From Halobacillus sp. A5 (GTDB taxonomy: Bacteria > Bacillota > Bacilli > Bacillales > Halobacillaceae), in contig NZ_JAIZEO010000009.1 in assembly GCF_024189315.1 (NCBI RefSeq), forward strand, positions 1 to 61,094: a DNA stretch of 61,094 nucleotides, written 5' to 3'. The notes under the pieces are model-generated. The model was given only the letters and a program-made list of their open reading frames with translations. It was not told the origin of the DNA and ran no database searches. Position 1 is the first letter of the stretch. Each line of letters starts with the position of its first letter. The translations under genes and the position numbers were made by a program. Positions 42,175 to 51,885 of the stretch are shown piece by piece.

Positions 42175-42306
42175 ATAGGTAGTCTAAGTACATTTATGTT
42201 TTATCTTTATTACGCTCTTTTATGATGTTCAGGAAATCATATCCAAAGATCGATTATTTCATTTATATACTTGTAAGAGGGGGTGAATCAGGAATTGCGC
42301 ACAGCT

Positions 42307-42876
42307 TTAAACAGGTAGATAATACTTATTTTCATCAAGGGAGTTAGCACTCCAACAACTACTGAAGTTTTTCTTTTTACACCTTAGATAAGCTTTATAT
42401 GAAAGCAATTTACGTGTTTTTTCAAGATTTTCAGCGCTAACCTGGTGACCGGCTTTAGTATTATCACGCCATTTAACAAAATATATCTTATCTGACTCTT
42501 CTATATCATTACGATATACTGCAATTTGGTGGGGTTTAGGTATATTTTTATAATTTGCATGATTAGGAATTTGGTCATTTAATTCCTCAAAGAATACTGA
42601 GGGTCTAAACGGGTTGTTTGGTTTATATTTGAACCCCATTATTTTGCAAAATTCACTATATTCATCTAAGAATGGCTTAATGTAAAATCCACCTTTTACA
42701 GGGAGTTCGAAGTAATAATTATGTTTTACTATTCCAATAGCTAAGATATTGGGGTTCTCATCAATAAAATACATTACATCAAACTTAATGCTGTTAAATG
42801 TAAAATTAAACTTATACCGATCTATACTTTGATCTCTCATACTACTATATAGATTCTTTAAACCTGAAAGTTCCAC
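42307..42876 (-). CDS. DUF6037-like protein
   Basis: 189 aa from GTG 42876, six bases after GGAGGG; an upstream GTG at 42936 lacks a ribosome site. Begins MELSGLKNLYSSMRDQSIDR and contains FDVMYFIDENPNILAIGIVK and YFVKWRDNTKAGHQVSAENL. I associate this with a Bacillus domain of unknown function (DUF6037). Soluble. It lies at the downstream end of the conjugation region, but its own promoter and role are unclear. Confidence 0.6.
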   Translation of the reverse strand: MELSGLKNLYSSMRDQSIDRYKFNFTFNSIKFDVMYFIDENPNILAIGIVKHNYYFELPVKGGFYIKPFLDEYSEFCKIMGFKYKPNNPFRPSVFFEELNDQIPNHANYKNIPKPHQIAVYRNDIEESDKIYFVKWRDNTKAGHQVSAENLEKTRKLLSYKAYLRCKKKNFSSCWSANSLDENKYYLPV

Positions 42877-42967
42877 CAAACTCCCTCCCCCAAAATTCAA
42901 TTTAAGTATTTGTTTTTGTAAACGTCTGTGTTGCACCGAAATGACTTTTTACGGACAATACCCCTGC

Positions 42968-43261
42968 TTACTTCAACAGAGAGCTTTCCAGAAGCTGGTT
43001 ATTTTCTAATTCATCCGCAAGAATTCGTATCCCTTTCGGACTTAACCAAATACCCCCTTTAAATTCTTGATTATCTTCTGAAATCTCTCCTGTAACGACA
43101 CAAGCTTTACTTGCCCTATATTTTTTCAATATTAATTTGTCCTCGTCCATAAATATTTCTAATGGATCTTTCTCATGAATATCAAGCGTTCTTCTTAATT
43201 CTATAGGTACGACCACTCGCCCTAATTCATCAACCTTACGAACAATACCTGTACTTTTCAT
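42968..43261 (-). CDS. AbrB-family transition regulator
   Basis: 97 aa. N-terminal AbrB domain: MKSTGIVRKVDELGRVVVPI, ELRRTLDIHEKDPLEIFMDE, LILKKY. The C-terminal part (ACVVTGEISEDNQEFKGGIW...) matches the oligomerisation half of AbrB/Abh. AAAGGAG ribosome site. It is the last gene of the conjugation operon direction and may repress transfer genes or interfere with host AbrB control of sporulation and antibiotics. Confidence 0.9.
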   Translation of the reverse strand: MKSTGIVRKVDELGRVVVPIELRRTLDIHEKDPLEIFMDEDKLILKKYRASKACVVTGEISEDNQEFKGGIWLSPKGIRILADELENNQLLESSLLK

Positions 43262-43298
43262 CGTGACTACTCCTTTAAACTAAATAATTTTCTAGCCT

Positions 43299-43856
43299 TT
43301 ACAAAGGTTCAGCTTTGATTTGGTCAAAGTCGTTCACTAACCAACGCTCGCCTTCTTTCTGCAAAGAAACTTGTAACGTCATTTTCTTATAACTGGAATC
43401 CTGATTGGCTAAATTCTTCACTTCCTGCTTAAAGACCACATAAGCACTCTGATTTTCTTCAGCTAAATAAACTGTAACATCTGAAACATCAAACTCATAT
43501 TGTAAGGTTTCTTTTTCACTGGAAAACTGCTTTTCGAATAAATCTTGAGTGAGCACAACTTCCGCCTCTTCTTTTCTTTCTTCATAATGATCTTCTTCAA
43601 CATGAAACGTAGATTCGATAAATACATTCACGGTTTCTTTCATCTTTTGACTGGCTGCATCTTCTGATAGTTCTGTTTGTTCACGTTTAGAATTTTGAAG
43701 GTATTCAATTTGTTCTTCCTGTTTCTTTACGGTAGCTTCCAATTCTTGAATCTCATTGTCTTGACCTTCTGTAGTGGAAAGGCCAAACCAAACACCTATG
43801 ATGACTAAAACTCCAACGATCAGCGTAACTGTTTTGATAAATAAGTCTTTTCGCAT
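43299..43856 (-). CDS. Membrane-anchored NTF2-like transfer protein
   Basis: 185 aa from ATG 43856 with GGGGAAGG; an in-frame TTG at 43871 is possible. Basic start, one membrane helix (FIKTVTLIVGVLVIIGVWFG), then a coiled coil (QELEATVKKQEEQIEYLQNS) and a beta-rich C-terminal domain (SDVTVYLAEENQSAYVVFKQ; WLVNDFDQIKAEPL). That is the shape of VirB8-like proteins. Follows the cell-wall hydrolase gene at once. Probably a structural part of the conjugation channel. Confidence 0.72.
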   Translation of the reverse strand: MRKDLFIKTVTLIVGVLVIIGVWFGLSTTEGQDNEIQELEATVKKQEEQIEYLQNSKREQTELSEDAASQKMKETVNVFIESTFHVEEDHYEERKEEAEVVLTQDLFEKQFSSEKETLQYEFDVSDVTVYLAEENQSAYVVFKQEVKNLANQDSSYKKMTLQVSLQKEGERWLVNDFDQIKAEPL

Positions 43857-43857
43857 G

Positions 43858-44937
43858 TTATCCTTCCCCAAGATCGAGAAAATTTAATGGATCTTGGTGA
43901 CCCCTCCATTCTTCTGTTTTAGCTTCTAAGTGAAGGTGTGGTCCCGTTGAATTTCCGGTACTTCCACAAACGCCTAATTTTTTGCCGGATTCTACGACTT
44001 CCCCTTTATCGACATGGATAGAAGATAAATGACCATAGGCTGAAATAATATCTCCATGATCCACCATGACTAAATTTCCGTAACCGTTACTCTGAGAAGC
44101 ATAAACCACTCGGCCGGAATCAACGGATTGTATAGGAGTTACGCCTCCAATGCAGGCAAAATCTATCCCTTTATGATTTTCTCTTTCACCCGTAAATGGA
44201 TCATCCCGTCTTCCAAAAGAACTGGTAATGTCTAAAGCCCCTTCAATCGGAACGGTCCATTCTCCACTTCCTACACCATCCGAAAAATCATAATAGCCAA
44301 GCACCTCATCCACATAATAAATATCTCCATAACAAGCATCATAAGGGACAGCTTCTGGTCGAATGCAACTATAGCTTCCTGTATGTTTTAACTCTTCATA
44401 TTTCATAGCTGAAAATTCGATGGCTAAACCTTGCGTATAAGAACCTCCGTTATCCATCACAAAATCAATGAATCCCCCACCAAAATTATAACTCTGCAAA
44501 GCGAGCTTAACGTCTTGATCAGCTTGCTCTAACGTGTCGGCAAAATAAGCCACACCTTGTTCAATCGATGTTTCCGGATCAGTGATGCATCCCACAGAAC
44601 CACACAACGATTCAGAAGCTTGCATGGGATCATCCCCCCTTCCTCCGGATTCTTGCATCATTAACGCTAAAAGGACCCCAACATGATCCTCTACACCTTC
44701 TTGCTTCGCATACTTGGTCACATCATCTTTATATTGCAGGACCTCTTGAGAAACATTCCCCACACTTCCGTTCGGAAGATCACTAGAATCATCGTTTGTG
44801 AGATTCCCCATCAATAAAACAAACATAAAGATAATCCCAAAAACGGCGCCGAACAATAACAAAAAAGGGAGAACATACTTTAGGAAAAGGCCCAGCATAG
44901 CTAATTTAGCTTTCGTTTCCACGTAATTTCTCAGCAT
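43858..44937 (-). CDS. Bifunctional cell-wall hydrolase of the transfer channel
   Basis: 359 aa. A membrane helix (KYVLPFLLLFGAVFGIIFMF) is followed by a lysozyme-like transglycosylase domain (~80-185; catalytic Glu in ALMMQESGGRGDDPMQ; SYNFGGGFIDFV), then an M23 endopeptidase domain (~230-355) with HKGIDFACIG, YGHLSSIHVDKG and GPHLHLEAKTE giving the zinc ligands. Equivalent of VirB1/CwlT/TcpG, which open peptidoglycan for the channel. CwlT of ICEBs1 uses NlpC/P60 as its second domain; here it is M23. Confidence 0.92.
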   Translation of the reverse strand: MLRNYVETKAKLAMLGLFLKYVLPFLLLFGAVFGIIFMFVLLMGNLTNDDSSDLPNGSVGNVSQEVLQYKDDVTKYAKQEGVEDHVGVLLALMMQESGGRGDDPMQASESLCGSVGCITDPETSIEQGVAYFADTLEQADQDVKLALQSYNFGGGFIDFVMDNGGSYTQGLAIEFSAMKYEELKHTGSYSCIRPEAVPYDACYGDIYYVDEVLGYYDFSDGVGSGEWTVPIEGALDITSSFGRRDDPFTGERENHKGIDFACIGGVTPIQSVDSGRVVYASQSNGYGNLVMVDHGDIISAYGHLSSIHVDKGEVVESGKKLGVCGSTGNSTGPHLHLEAKTEEWRGHQDPLNFLDLGEG

Positions 44938-44949
44938 GTTCTCCCTCCT

Positions 44950-47343
44950 TTATTGATCAGAATCTTGATTTAATCGTGAGGTACGATTTAATAATCCGCC
45001 TTCCAAATGGCCGCCAATGGTGCGTTCATAACTGTCTCTTTGTGAAGGTGGTCTTTCATTTTTAGGTTGAACAGATTCTTTAGGCTTTTTAACGTTGCCT
45101 TCTACCTTTCTATTCTTTGATATCATTTTGTTATTGTTGTTAGATTGATAGTTTGAAGCCCTTGATTGATAGGGGTTCCTTCCAGGCCACTTGTATGGAT
45201 GCTTTTCTTGTCTCGGTTGATTGGTTTGTTGGCTTGAAGAATCAACTTTAGTGGATTGGCTTGTTTTTTCCTTATATTCCTTGATCTGTTGTTGAGCTTC
45301 CCATTTCTTGTTCGGTTGATCATTGCGAATGTTGGATGTTTCTCGGGTGGATGATGATTGCGGTCGATCCTTGTCCGAAAGAACGACCTCATTGTGGTAT
45401 GGAGCCTCTTTTTGATTCGGGATCTCCCCACGCTGAACAGATGTAATATGATGAGCAGCTTGATTTGTTCTCTTTTTAGTCGAAGAACCAATTTTCTTCG
45501 CTGTAACTCCTGCTGCCGTCATAGTAGCCATCGTCTTCGCTTTAATGCTTTTCTTTTTAGGTTGGTTAGATGATTTTTGACTGGGGGATGCATTTATATG
45601 TTTCGCTTGATTCTTCTTAGGTCGCTTCTTATCTGATGTAAACCCTGATGTGTAATTGTGAGGGTTCCGTGCTCCAGCATGAGATGACTGTTGTATATAG
45701 TTAGCTCCCACAGCTGCTTTAGTTTCATCTGAGGTATCATTTGATCTGGACACTTGTTTTTCCTCTGGAATCACCGCCTCCTGATGATGTAGCTTCTCTT
45801 TTTGATTCGGAATCTCACCGTTTTGAACAGCGCGAATATGATCTCTAGATCTTCCAGCTTTCTCTTTAATCCTGCTCTTAACATTCCTTCCGGAAGTTTG
45901 CTCCTCTGGATGGGATGAATTTTGACCAGCTTGCTTTCCAGTTGGCACACCCTGCAGGCCTTTTTCTTGGAGCTTGCGCTTTCCTTTATTCACTTTGTTC
46001 ATGCCTTTATAAGCTTTATTTTGTCTGTGCTTATTCCACATGCTTTTTCCTTTGTAAATGGCTCCACGCCCCATGCCTTCGGCGGCTCCCATATCTGATA
46101 AGTTAGGAGAGGCACCCTCGAGCATGTTAAAGACGAATTGACGTTTCATATACAAGAATAGGATCGCGACACTGAAAATGATTTGGATAAACATCCGGTA
46201 GTACACATCGTCATTAAAATTCGTCATATCATAACCGAGCGTAATAAAGCTGGTGGCCACAAGAACAAAGAACATCGTAATTCCTTTAAATAAAATCACC
46301 ATAAATGTCCCTTTAGTGAATCTGCCAACTAAACTTTCAAAGCTAGGGAACAGGCTCACAAATAAAATAAATGGGACAAGCAGCATCATGATAATAAAAG
46401 CAAATTGAAGCATGATCCGAATCAGAGCAATAAAGAAAAAAACAACTCCCTGGATCACGGTAGAAATCATCATAATCATGACATATCCCATTTGTTTATA
46501 AGCATTTCCCGCGAAAATAGAGTCATTTCCATAGTTATTAAACTCTTCATCTTCTATATCAGCACGTTCATTAGAACCATCCTCCGTAGCCGGATCCGCA
46601 GCTAAGTAATTATCAATTCGTTCCGCATCCTCAGCTTTAATCGCTTCCTCATCGCTTGTTCCATAGTTAAGTAATAAGTACGGTTGATAGATCAATGCAT
46701 CAAACACCTTATTTTCAACAGCTATGGAAACGTCACGAGCTGAATTTTGATCAAAATCCACAAATTCAAAGGCTCCTTCTTGCGATAACGAAGGGTTGGC
46801 TTGCATGACCACATTTTCTAAAGTCACAGACAATCCATGTGACAGATCAATGTAATTAAATTTTTCAGATTGGATGGAAAAAAGCAGGGATAGACTAATG
46901 AGAATAAGCGACAAAAGCTTCATGAACGCTCGCCAATCCTGCTGTATATAAGATCGAACAACGATCCCTATAGAAGCTATGGCTAAGGCGAATAAACCAA
47001 AATTATAGGTTAAGGCTCCAGCTGTACTCGACGTGATATTTTGGACGGATGATTTAGTCATCTCCACAATATCTAAGGAAAAGAGTTGATAAACAATCAT
47101 CAGCACCATGGAAGCCATGGTTCGATTTATGGCCCAAAAAGCGTTCTTCATAAAATCCATCATTTCAGAACCGGACTGCCCCATAAAGTCATACCAGGCA
47201 TCATCTGAATAAGTCATCAATTCATACCTATTTTCTTCGTATTCCTGAGATTTACGTTCCTCCTCATCAGCAGCTAACACCGTACTGGCCGGAATCAAAA
47301 AAGAGAAGATTACCAAAAAGGATAGTAAGAGTTTTTTACACAT
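44950..47343 (-). CDS. VirB6/ConG-like transfer channel membrane protein
   Basis: 797 aa. Signal peptide MCKKLLLSFLVIFSFLIPAS TVLA. Seven or so membrane segments lie between residues ~65 and 405 (GALTYNFGLFALAIASIGIV; GVVFFFIALIRIMLQFAFII). Residues ~420-797 are a long polar, basic, disordered tail. The tail contains a repeated motif, VQNGEIPNQKEKLHHQEAVI (~502) and VQRGEIPNQKEAPYHNEVVL (~635). VirB6-like proteins form the inner part of the DNA channel. Start overlaps no neighbour; the hydrolase follows 12 bases later. Confidence 0.87.
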   Translation of the reverse strand: MCKKLLLSFLVIFSFLIPASTVLAADEEERKSQEYEENRYELMTYSDDAWYDFMGQSGSEMMDFMKNAFWAINRTMASMVLMIVYQLFSLDIVEMTKSSVQNITSSTAGALTYNFGLFALAIASIGIVVRSYIQQDWRAFMKLLSLILISLSLLFSIQSEKFNYIDLSHGLSVTLENVVMQANPSLSQEGAFEFVDFDQNSARDVSIAVENKVFDALIYQPYLLLNYGTSDEEAIKAEDAERIDNYLAADPATEDGSNERADIEDEEFNNYGNDSIFAGNAYKQMGYVMIMMISTVIQGVVFFFIALIRIMLQFAFIIMMLLVPFILFVSLFPSFESLVGRFTKGTFMVILFKGITMFFVLVATSFITLGYDMTNFNDDVYYRMFIQIIFSVAILFLYMKRQFVFNMLEGASPNLSDMGAAEGMGRGAIYKGKSMWNKHRQNKAYKGMNKVNKGKRKLQEKGLQGVPTGKQAGQNSSHPEEQTSGRNVKSRIKEKAGRSRDHIRAVQNGEIPNQKEKLHHQEAVIPEEKQVSRSNDTSDETKAAVGANYIQQSSHAGARNPHNYTSGFTSDKKRPKKNQAKHINASPSQKSSNQPKKKSIKAKTMATMTAAGVTAKKIGSSTKKRTNQAAHHITSVQRGEIPNQKEAPYHNEVVLSDKDRPQSSSTRETSNIRNDQPNKKWEAQQQIKEYKEKTSQSTKVDSSSQQTNQPRQEKHPYKWPGRNPYQSRASNYQSNNNNKMISKNRKVEGNVKKPKESVQPKNERPPSQRDSYERTIGGHLEGGLLNRTSRLNQDSDQ

Positions 47344-47367
47344 CGACTCTCCCCTTAAATTAAAGTG

Positions 47368-47715
47368 TTAATATTCCACACACTCATCAGTGATTTCTTC
47401 GAAACGTGGAGAATAATAAACTTCTTCTGTCTCCCCATCAAGCATTAAATCTCTTTCATATTCACCGTCATTAGTTTCCCAATACACTATATATTGGTTT
47501 TCAAAATCGTCTTCAGTAGATTTTTCTTCATAAGCTTTACAAGCTTTTACTACTGAAATATCGTCTTCTTTATAGCCTGATTTTTCAATCACCTTTTGAC
47601 CTGCAGCTTCTTCTGTAATCAAGCTTTTCATTCTATCTTCATCTAAATCTAAGTTGTTGCCCCCGCATCCGGCCATAACTAGCAAGGCAGAAGCAACAAA
47701 CACTAATCTTTTCAT
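47368..47715 (-). CDS. Small lipoprotein of the transfer operon
   Basis: 115 aa from ATG 47715 (AAGGAG nine bases upstream). Signal peptide MKRLVFVASALLVMAGCGGN with lipobox VMAGC. The mature protein is acidic (EDRMKSLITEEAAGQKVIEK; YWETNDGEYERDLMLDGETE). Lipoproteins at this place in transfer operons may act in exclusion or channel assembly; no family assigned. Confidence 0.72.
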   Translation of the reverse strand: MKRLVFVASALLVMAGCGGNNLDLDEDRMKSLITEEAAGQKVIEKSGYKEDDISVVKACKAYEEKSTEDDFENQYIVYWETNDGEYERDLMLDGETEEVYYSPRFEEITDECVEY

Positions 47716-47729
47716 CTCATCCACTCCTT

Positions 47730-50174
47730 CTAAGAAAAGGCTTCTTCCAGCTGTACAGCATCGGATTCCTTCTGAGTCGTCTTAAAGGCTTCAAACCATT
47801 CGTCGAATAAAATATCGATAGCAATCGCCTGGTTCCGTCCCCGGTGATCCTGGAATAAGCACATTCCTGACTTCAAATTATGAACCACTTCAATATTGGC
47901 AGCGTTCTCTTCCATATCAAAGAAATTCAAAATCGGCTTAATGGCCTCATCTGATTTAGGTCGAAACGCAAATTTAATCCCGATTTGCTCTTTCGTCGTA
48001 TCCACGTTGAAATCATCATAAGCCTGGGTCACAAGGACAATATCGGTTCGTAAAGATCTTCCCGTACGCAGCATTTCATCAATCAAATCTTGACCATTTT
48101 GAGATCGTTTAAGCGTCCAGGCTTCATCAAAAATAATCATGGCATCTTCATCTTTTCGAGTGGAAAAGATATGAACATATTTAGAAATCGACATCATCAA
48201 ACATAGACCGATGCGTTCTTCTTCGTTCATATTGTTCGAAGTTGGAAGACGTAAGCCTTGAAGCCCGAGCACGTTAATCTGCTTTTCAAAATCTAACCCA
48301 TAGGATTCATCTGTCCCAAATAACATACGTCCCAATCCATACTTGTACTTTTGAATGAATTTACCAAGGATGTGATCCTTTTCTAAAATGCGCTCTAAAA
48401 CCCCGGTTAACGTAGGACGCTCGGACTGATTCACTTCTTCCAAAACAGAATCATAGATCGTCACGGATTCATCACGGGAGCCACTAACTTCGGCCAATGT
48501 ATCCAAAATCATCGTGGCTGTTTGAATGGATTGATCCCCTTTCAGAAAAACCAAGGGATCTAAAGCGCCGTGAAATTCACTTTGTTCCGATAAATGAATG
48601 AAATTGATCCGTTCATACAGCTCTCTAAATTCAGGTATATCTCCAAACTTTTCTAGAGCTTCCTTATAGTAGTTTTGAAATTCATTTTTAGGATCAATGT
48701 ATAGCACTTTCGATCCTAAAAATGTCGACCATGTAAAGAAATTCTTAACGAGCATCGATTTCCCACTTCCAGGTGGCCCCGTGATTAATATATTTCCATT
48801 GGTATGAGTAGCCCCGGAAATCGCCTTCTTCGTTAAAAGAGGGTTAAATACGACGATGTTGTTATTGATTTCTCTCGCTTGCTCGACACTCGAAAGTTTC
48901 TTTCCAGTGACGACTTTTCCCAATACCATCCCAAATCTGTTGCCGATTTTATTCGATAAATCCATAGCTGATTGAGCAAGGTACGTTTCGTCCACCACTT
49001 GTTCAAAGTAGTTATACTCGACGTAGGAAGCAGGCAGGGAATGAGTAAATAAAGTAAGTTGATCCACTAAGGGCGTAACCAATTGAAATCCAGTATTTTT
49101 AAAAAGATTCCGCAGAGCTTCCTGTTTGGCTTCCAATCCTTCTTTGCTGCGGTCAGCCAGCACCATGGTAAAGTTCATAAAAAGCAGCTTCCGCGTATCA
49201 GCCTTTACATCATCAAGTAGGTGATCAAGCCGTTGAGACGCCATTTCGACCACCGTATCTTCATCGGCCGTTTCGGTACTTTGAATTTCGTGATCAAAGT
49301 TAGCAAAACGTTTCTTAAGTTTCCGGACCTGGCGGACATTGGTAGAGTTATCTTTAAATGTATAACTGATTTGAAACTCGACAGGAAAATCGATATTTTC
49401 AATAATATCCTGGATAAAGCGATAGCCTTCCAGGGAAACCGGCATTTCATGAAAAGGCATAAACGAAAGGTATTCGGTATAATCTTGATGAGTGACCGTC
49501 ATATACCCTTTTTCATTTTTAATGATCCCTTCGGTAAGATTGTAATCATTCTCAGGGATCTGGAACATATCACTGGTTCGGTGGAACATGAAATAAATCA
49601 GGCGGTCCAATTCATCTTCCGTTAACTTCTCAAAGCTTTTATTGTAAGCTGTCCGGTTACTAAACGAGCGTTCCAATGATTCATAATAAGAGAAATCATC
49701 TTCCACATGGGTTTGAAAGGTCATAAGTTTAGCTAAATCATCCCGTACGCGCTTCACAAATTTCTTTCCTAAATCCATAACATCAGAGGTGCTCACTTCA
49801 TCCACTTTATTTAAGTGAATCGACACATACACGTCATATTCATGAAGAAACACTTCATTTTTTAATGTTTCTGAAGCTCGATTAAAGTAGGCTTTTCCGA
49901 TATCCGCAAATTCACCTTTGACAATCTTGTCGTTAATAACCTCCGTGAATTGATCAAAGTCGAATCGCTTGGGAAGAATCATGATGTGGTAGTCATGCTC
50001 ATCATGGGCTAAAAATTCAGCTGTACGCTCAACGTAGCTTTGAAAATCCACTTCACTATTTAAGCGAATGTACTCTTCATTCAATTTGTAAAACGCCCAT
50101 ACCTGCTTCCTCTTATTAAAAGCCATATTTTTATGGCGGTGAGCGATAGGAAATTCGAGAATGGGTTTCTTCAT
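47730..50174 (-). CDS. VirB4/ConE-type transfer ATPase
   Basis: 814 aa. Walker A ITGPPGSGKSMLVKNFFTW (~469-487), VLYIDPKNEFQNYYKEAL, Walker B DAMIIFDEAWTLK (~677-689) and GRSLRTDIVLVTQAYDDF complete the VirB4/ConE ATPase core. The N-terminal ~400 residues form the usual membrane-associated domain. It powers channel assembly and DNA passage. ATG overlaps the stop of the TcpE-like gene by four bases. Confidence 0.95.
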   Translation of the reverse strand: MKKPILEFPIAHRHKNMAFNKRKQVWAFYKLNEEYIRLNSEVDFQSYVERTAEFLAHDEHDYHIMILPKRFDFDQFTEVINDKIVKGEFADIGKAYFNRASETLKNEVFLHEYDVYVSIHLNKVDEVSTSDVMDLGKKFVKRVRDDLAKLMTFQTHVEDDFSYYESLERSFSNRTAYNKSFEKLTEDELDRLIYFMFHRTSDMFQIPENDYNLTEGIIKNEKGYMTVTHQDYTEYLSFMPFHEMPVSLEGYRFIQDIIENIDFPVEFQISYTFKDNSTNVRQVRKLKKRFANFDHEIQSTETADEDTVVEMASQRLDHLLDDVKADTRKLLFMNFTMVLADRSKEGLEAKQEALRNLFKNTGFQLVTPLVDQLTLFTHSLPASYVEYNYFEQVVDETYLAQSAMDLSNKIGNRFGMVLGKVVTGKKLSSVEQAREINNNIVVFNPLLTKKAISGATHTNGNILITGPPGSGKSMLVKNFFTWSTFLGSKVLYIDPKNEFQNYYKEALEKFGDIPEFRELYERINFIHLSEQSEFHGALDPLVFLKGDQSIQTATMILDTLAEVSGSRDESVTIYDSVLEEVNQSERPTLTGVLERILEKDHILGKFIQKYKYGLGRMLFGTDESYGLDFEKQINVLGLQGLRLPTSNNMNEEERIGLCLMMSISKYVHIFSTRKDEDAMIIFDEAWTLKRSQNGQDLIDEMLRTGRSLRTDIVLVTQAYDDFNVDTTKEQIGIKFAFRPKSDEAIKPILNFFDMEENAANIEVVHNLKSGMCLFQDHRGRNQAIAIDILFDEWFEAFKTTQKESDAVQLEEAFS

Positions 50175-50590
50175 GAATCATCACCTTCCTTCTTTACAAC
50201 AAAAGGTTCAAAGGACATGTCTTTCTCCACCTGATCATGAGCTACTTCCACAAAATGTTCGTACTGCTTGTGTCGATGTCGATAAAAATAAAACCGATCT
50301 CTCACGTAAGGGATAAACCCTTTATGATCGTATTTCAGATTAAAGACGACAAAGGTAATCGTTCCCGGGATCACCGTGATCAGAATCAGCCAGTTCTTTG
50401 CAACAAATCCTAATAGATTCGCATCACTTTGAATCCCCAGGATCACAAAACTAAAAATCAATAGAGCAGCTAGAAGTATAGAAAAGATGACCTTTCGAAC
50501 TTCCAATCCATTCGCAAATTCCACAGATCCCATACGATAGATTTTGATAGGATATTTATATTCGGATGTGAAATTTTCTCCAACCTTCAA
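50171..50590 (-). CDS. TcpE/ConD-like transfer membrane protein
   Basis: 139 aa using TTG 50590, seven bases after AGGAGG; the ATG at 50596 stands too close to the site. Begins MKVGENFTSEYKYPIKIYRM, a stretch typical of the TcpE family (EYKYP.KIY...). Two membrane helices (VIFSILLAALLIFSFVILGI; VAKNWLILITVIPGTITFVV) and a long basic tail FIPYVRDRFYFYRHRHKQYE. It should anchor the VirB4-like ATPase to the membrane. Confidence 0.83.
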   Translation of the reverse strand: MKVGENFTSEYKYPIKIYRMGSVEFANGLEVRKVIFSILLAALLIFSFVILGIQSDANLLGFVAKNWLILITVIPGTITFVVFNLKYDHKGFIPYVRDRFYFYRHRHKQYEHFVEVAHDQVEKDMSFEPFVVKKEGDDS

Positions 50591-50642
50591 AAACATCCCT
50601 CCTACAGGTGAAAAGAAAAGGAGATCGCCCCCCAAGTTCTCA

Positions 50643-50864
50643 TTAGTTGAAAATCGCGTCTCCAACAGCTCTCGCCAATTGTTCAAACTGAGGACCAAAC
50701 ATAACAACAACTAAGCAAAGAACACCTAACGTCAAACCACTCCAAAACTGGCCCCAATCTTCTCTTGTGTAAGCCACAAGAGCACGAATAGCCATGATCA
50801 GCAAAATAAGAAAACCCACCTGCGACACGATGTTAGAGGTAAGACTCTGTAAATCAAAATTCAT
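50643..50864 (-). CDS. Small transfer membrane protein (TcpD/ConC-like)
   Basis: 73 aa with AAGGAGAGG upstream. Two membrane helices: NIVSQVGFLILLIMAIRALV and FWSGLTLGVLCLVVVMFGPQ. Its place between the TcpC-like and TcpE-like genes corresponds to the small TcpD/ConC/VirB2-like proteins of Gram-positive transfer operons. Confidence 0.78.
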   Translation of the reverse strand: MNFDLQSLTSNIVSQVGFLILLIMAIRALVAYTREDWGQFWSGLTLGVLCLVVVMFGPQFEQLARAVGDAIFN

Positions 50865-50878
50865 CGGTAATCCTCTCC

Positions 50879-51865
50879 TTATTGAATAGTTTCAACATAA
50901 TAATTGTTCGTTTCATTTTGTGTTTCTGAAAGCTCTAGCTCATAGGTGTAAGAACTGGTAAGGGATGTTTCCTGATCTTTATATTCAACGTCTGCGATGA
51001 CCTCGTAACCTTCTTCTCTACTCACCAGCTGCTGAACCGTCGCTGACTCAAAAACTTGGTTTGATAATCCTTTTTCAACAGAAGCCATGAACGGCAATTT
51101 ATCATCACTGACGCCATAGGAAGTAAAGAAATTTTCTAGAAAGCTTTGAATGCTGTCCTGATCGGTGGATGTCACGTCTTCACCTTCTAATTCCTGTTCT
51201 TCAAGTGGAATACTAGCTTTTAAATCGCTCTGAACAATGCGCACGTTCTCATAAACAGCGTATCCGCCCCCATCAGTAACAACGGGAACAATCACTTCTA
51301 CCTGATTTAAAACTGTACGTGGATCCTCATCCTCTACTTCCTCGCGAACTTCATACGTCACCTGATAATGAACCTTGGTCTTTTCACCGTTAATCCGATC
51401 CGTTTTTAAATACGCTAAATCTTCAATGGATCTTGATCCTTTAAACCCTTCAGGCTGTAAGCCTGAAGTATCAAATCCTTTGACGTAAAAGGTGCTTAGT
51501 TCCTCCATACGCTCCTCTCTTTCTTCTTCATCATTTGGGATCGTAAAATAACTTTCTAAAAAGTCGTTCGTGTAAGAAATGACAGCATCAGACGTAATCA
51601 TATCAGCTTTTCCTACATCTCCAATGCGTTCTTCAATGGAGCTTTGTTGAGCTTTCACAGAATTTCGGATCGTCTGATACTTGCTAAAAAAAATGACATT
51701 GAACAGTAAGGATAAAGCGATCACCGAAAAGAATATAAGGCTGGCTGCACGACTGGCTTTCTGCCTTGAAAAAGAAACTTTCCGATTATTCTTTGTTTTT
51801 TTCTCCTTTTCTTCGTTTTTAGATTTCGGTTGTCCCTTCCTCCAAAAAAGCTTAAATTTCTTCAT
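50879..51865 (-). CDS. TcpC/ConB-like (VirB8-type) transfer protein
   Basis: 328 aa. A very basic cytoplasmic start (WRKGQPKSKNEEKEKKTKNN), one membrane helix (ASLIFFSVIALSLLFNVIFF, ~42-61), then two NTF2-like domains as in TcpC (ITSDAVISYTNDFLESYFTI; DQDSIQSFLENFFTSYGVSD). TcpC/ConB forms the trimer scaffold of the channel at the membrane. GGAGGGAG ribosome site. Confidence 0.9.
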   Translation of the reverse strand: MKKFKLFWRKGQPKSKNEEKEKKTKNNRKVSFSRQKASRAASLIFFSVIALSLLFNVIFFSKYQTIRNSVKAQQSSIEERIGDVGKADMITSDAVISYTNDFLESYFTIPNDEEEREERMEELSTFYVKGFDTSGLQPEGFKGSRSIEDLAYLKTDRINGEKTKVHYQVTYEVREEVEDEDPRTVLNQVEVIVPVVTDGGGYAVYENVRIVQSDLKASIPLEEQELEGEDVTSTDQDSIQSFLENFFTSYGVSDDKLPFMASVEKGLSNQVFESATVQQLVSREEGYEVIADVEYKDQETSLTSSYTYELELSETQNETNNYYVETIQ

Positions 51866-51885
51866 TTGCTCACTCCCTCCAGAAG

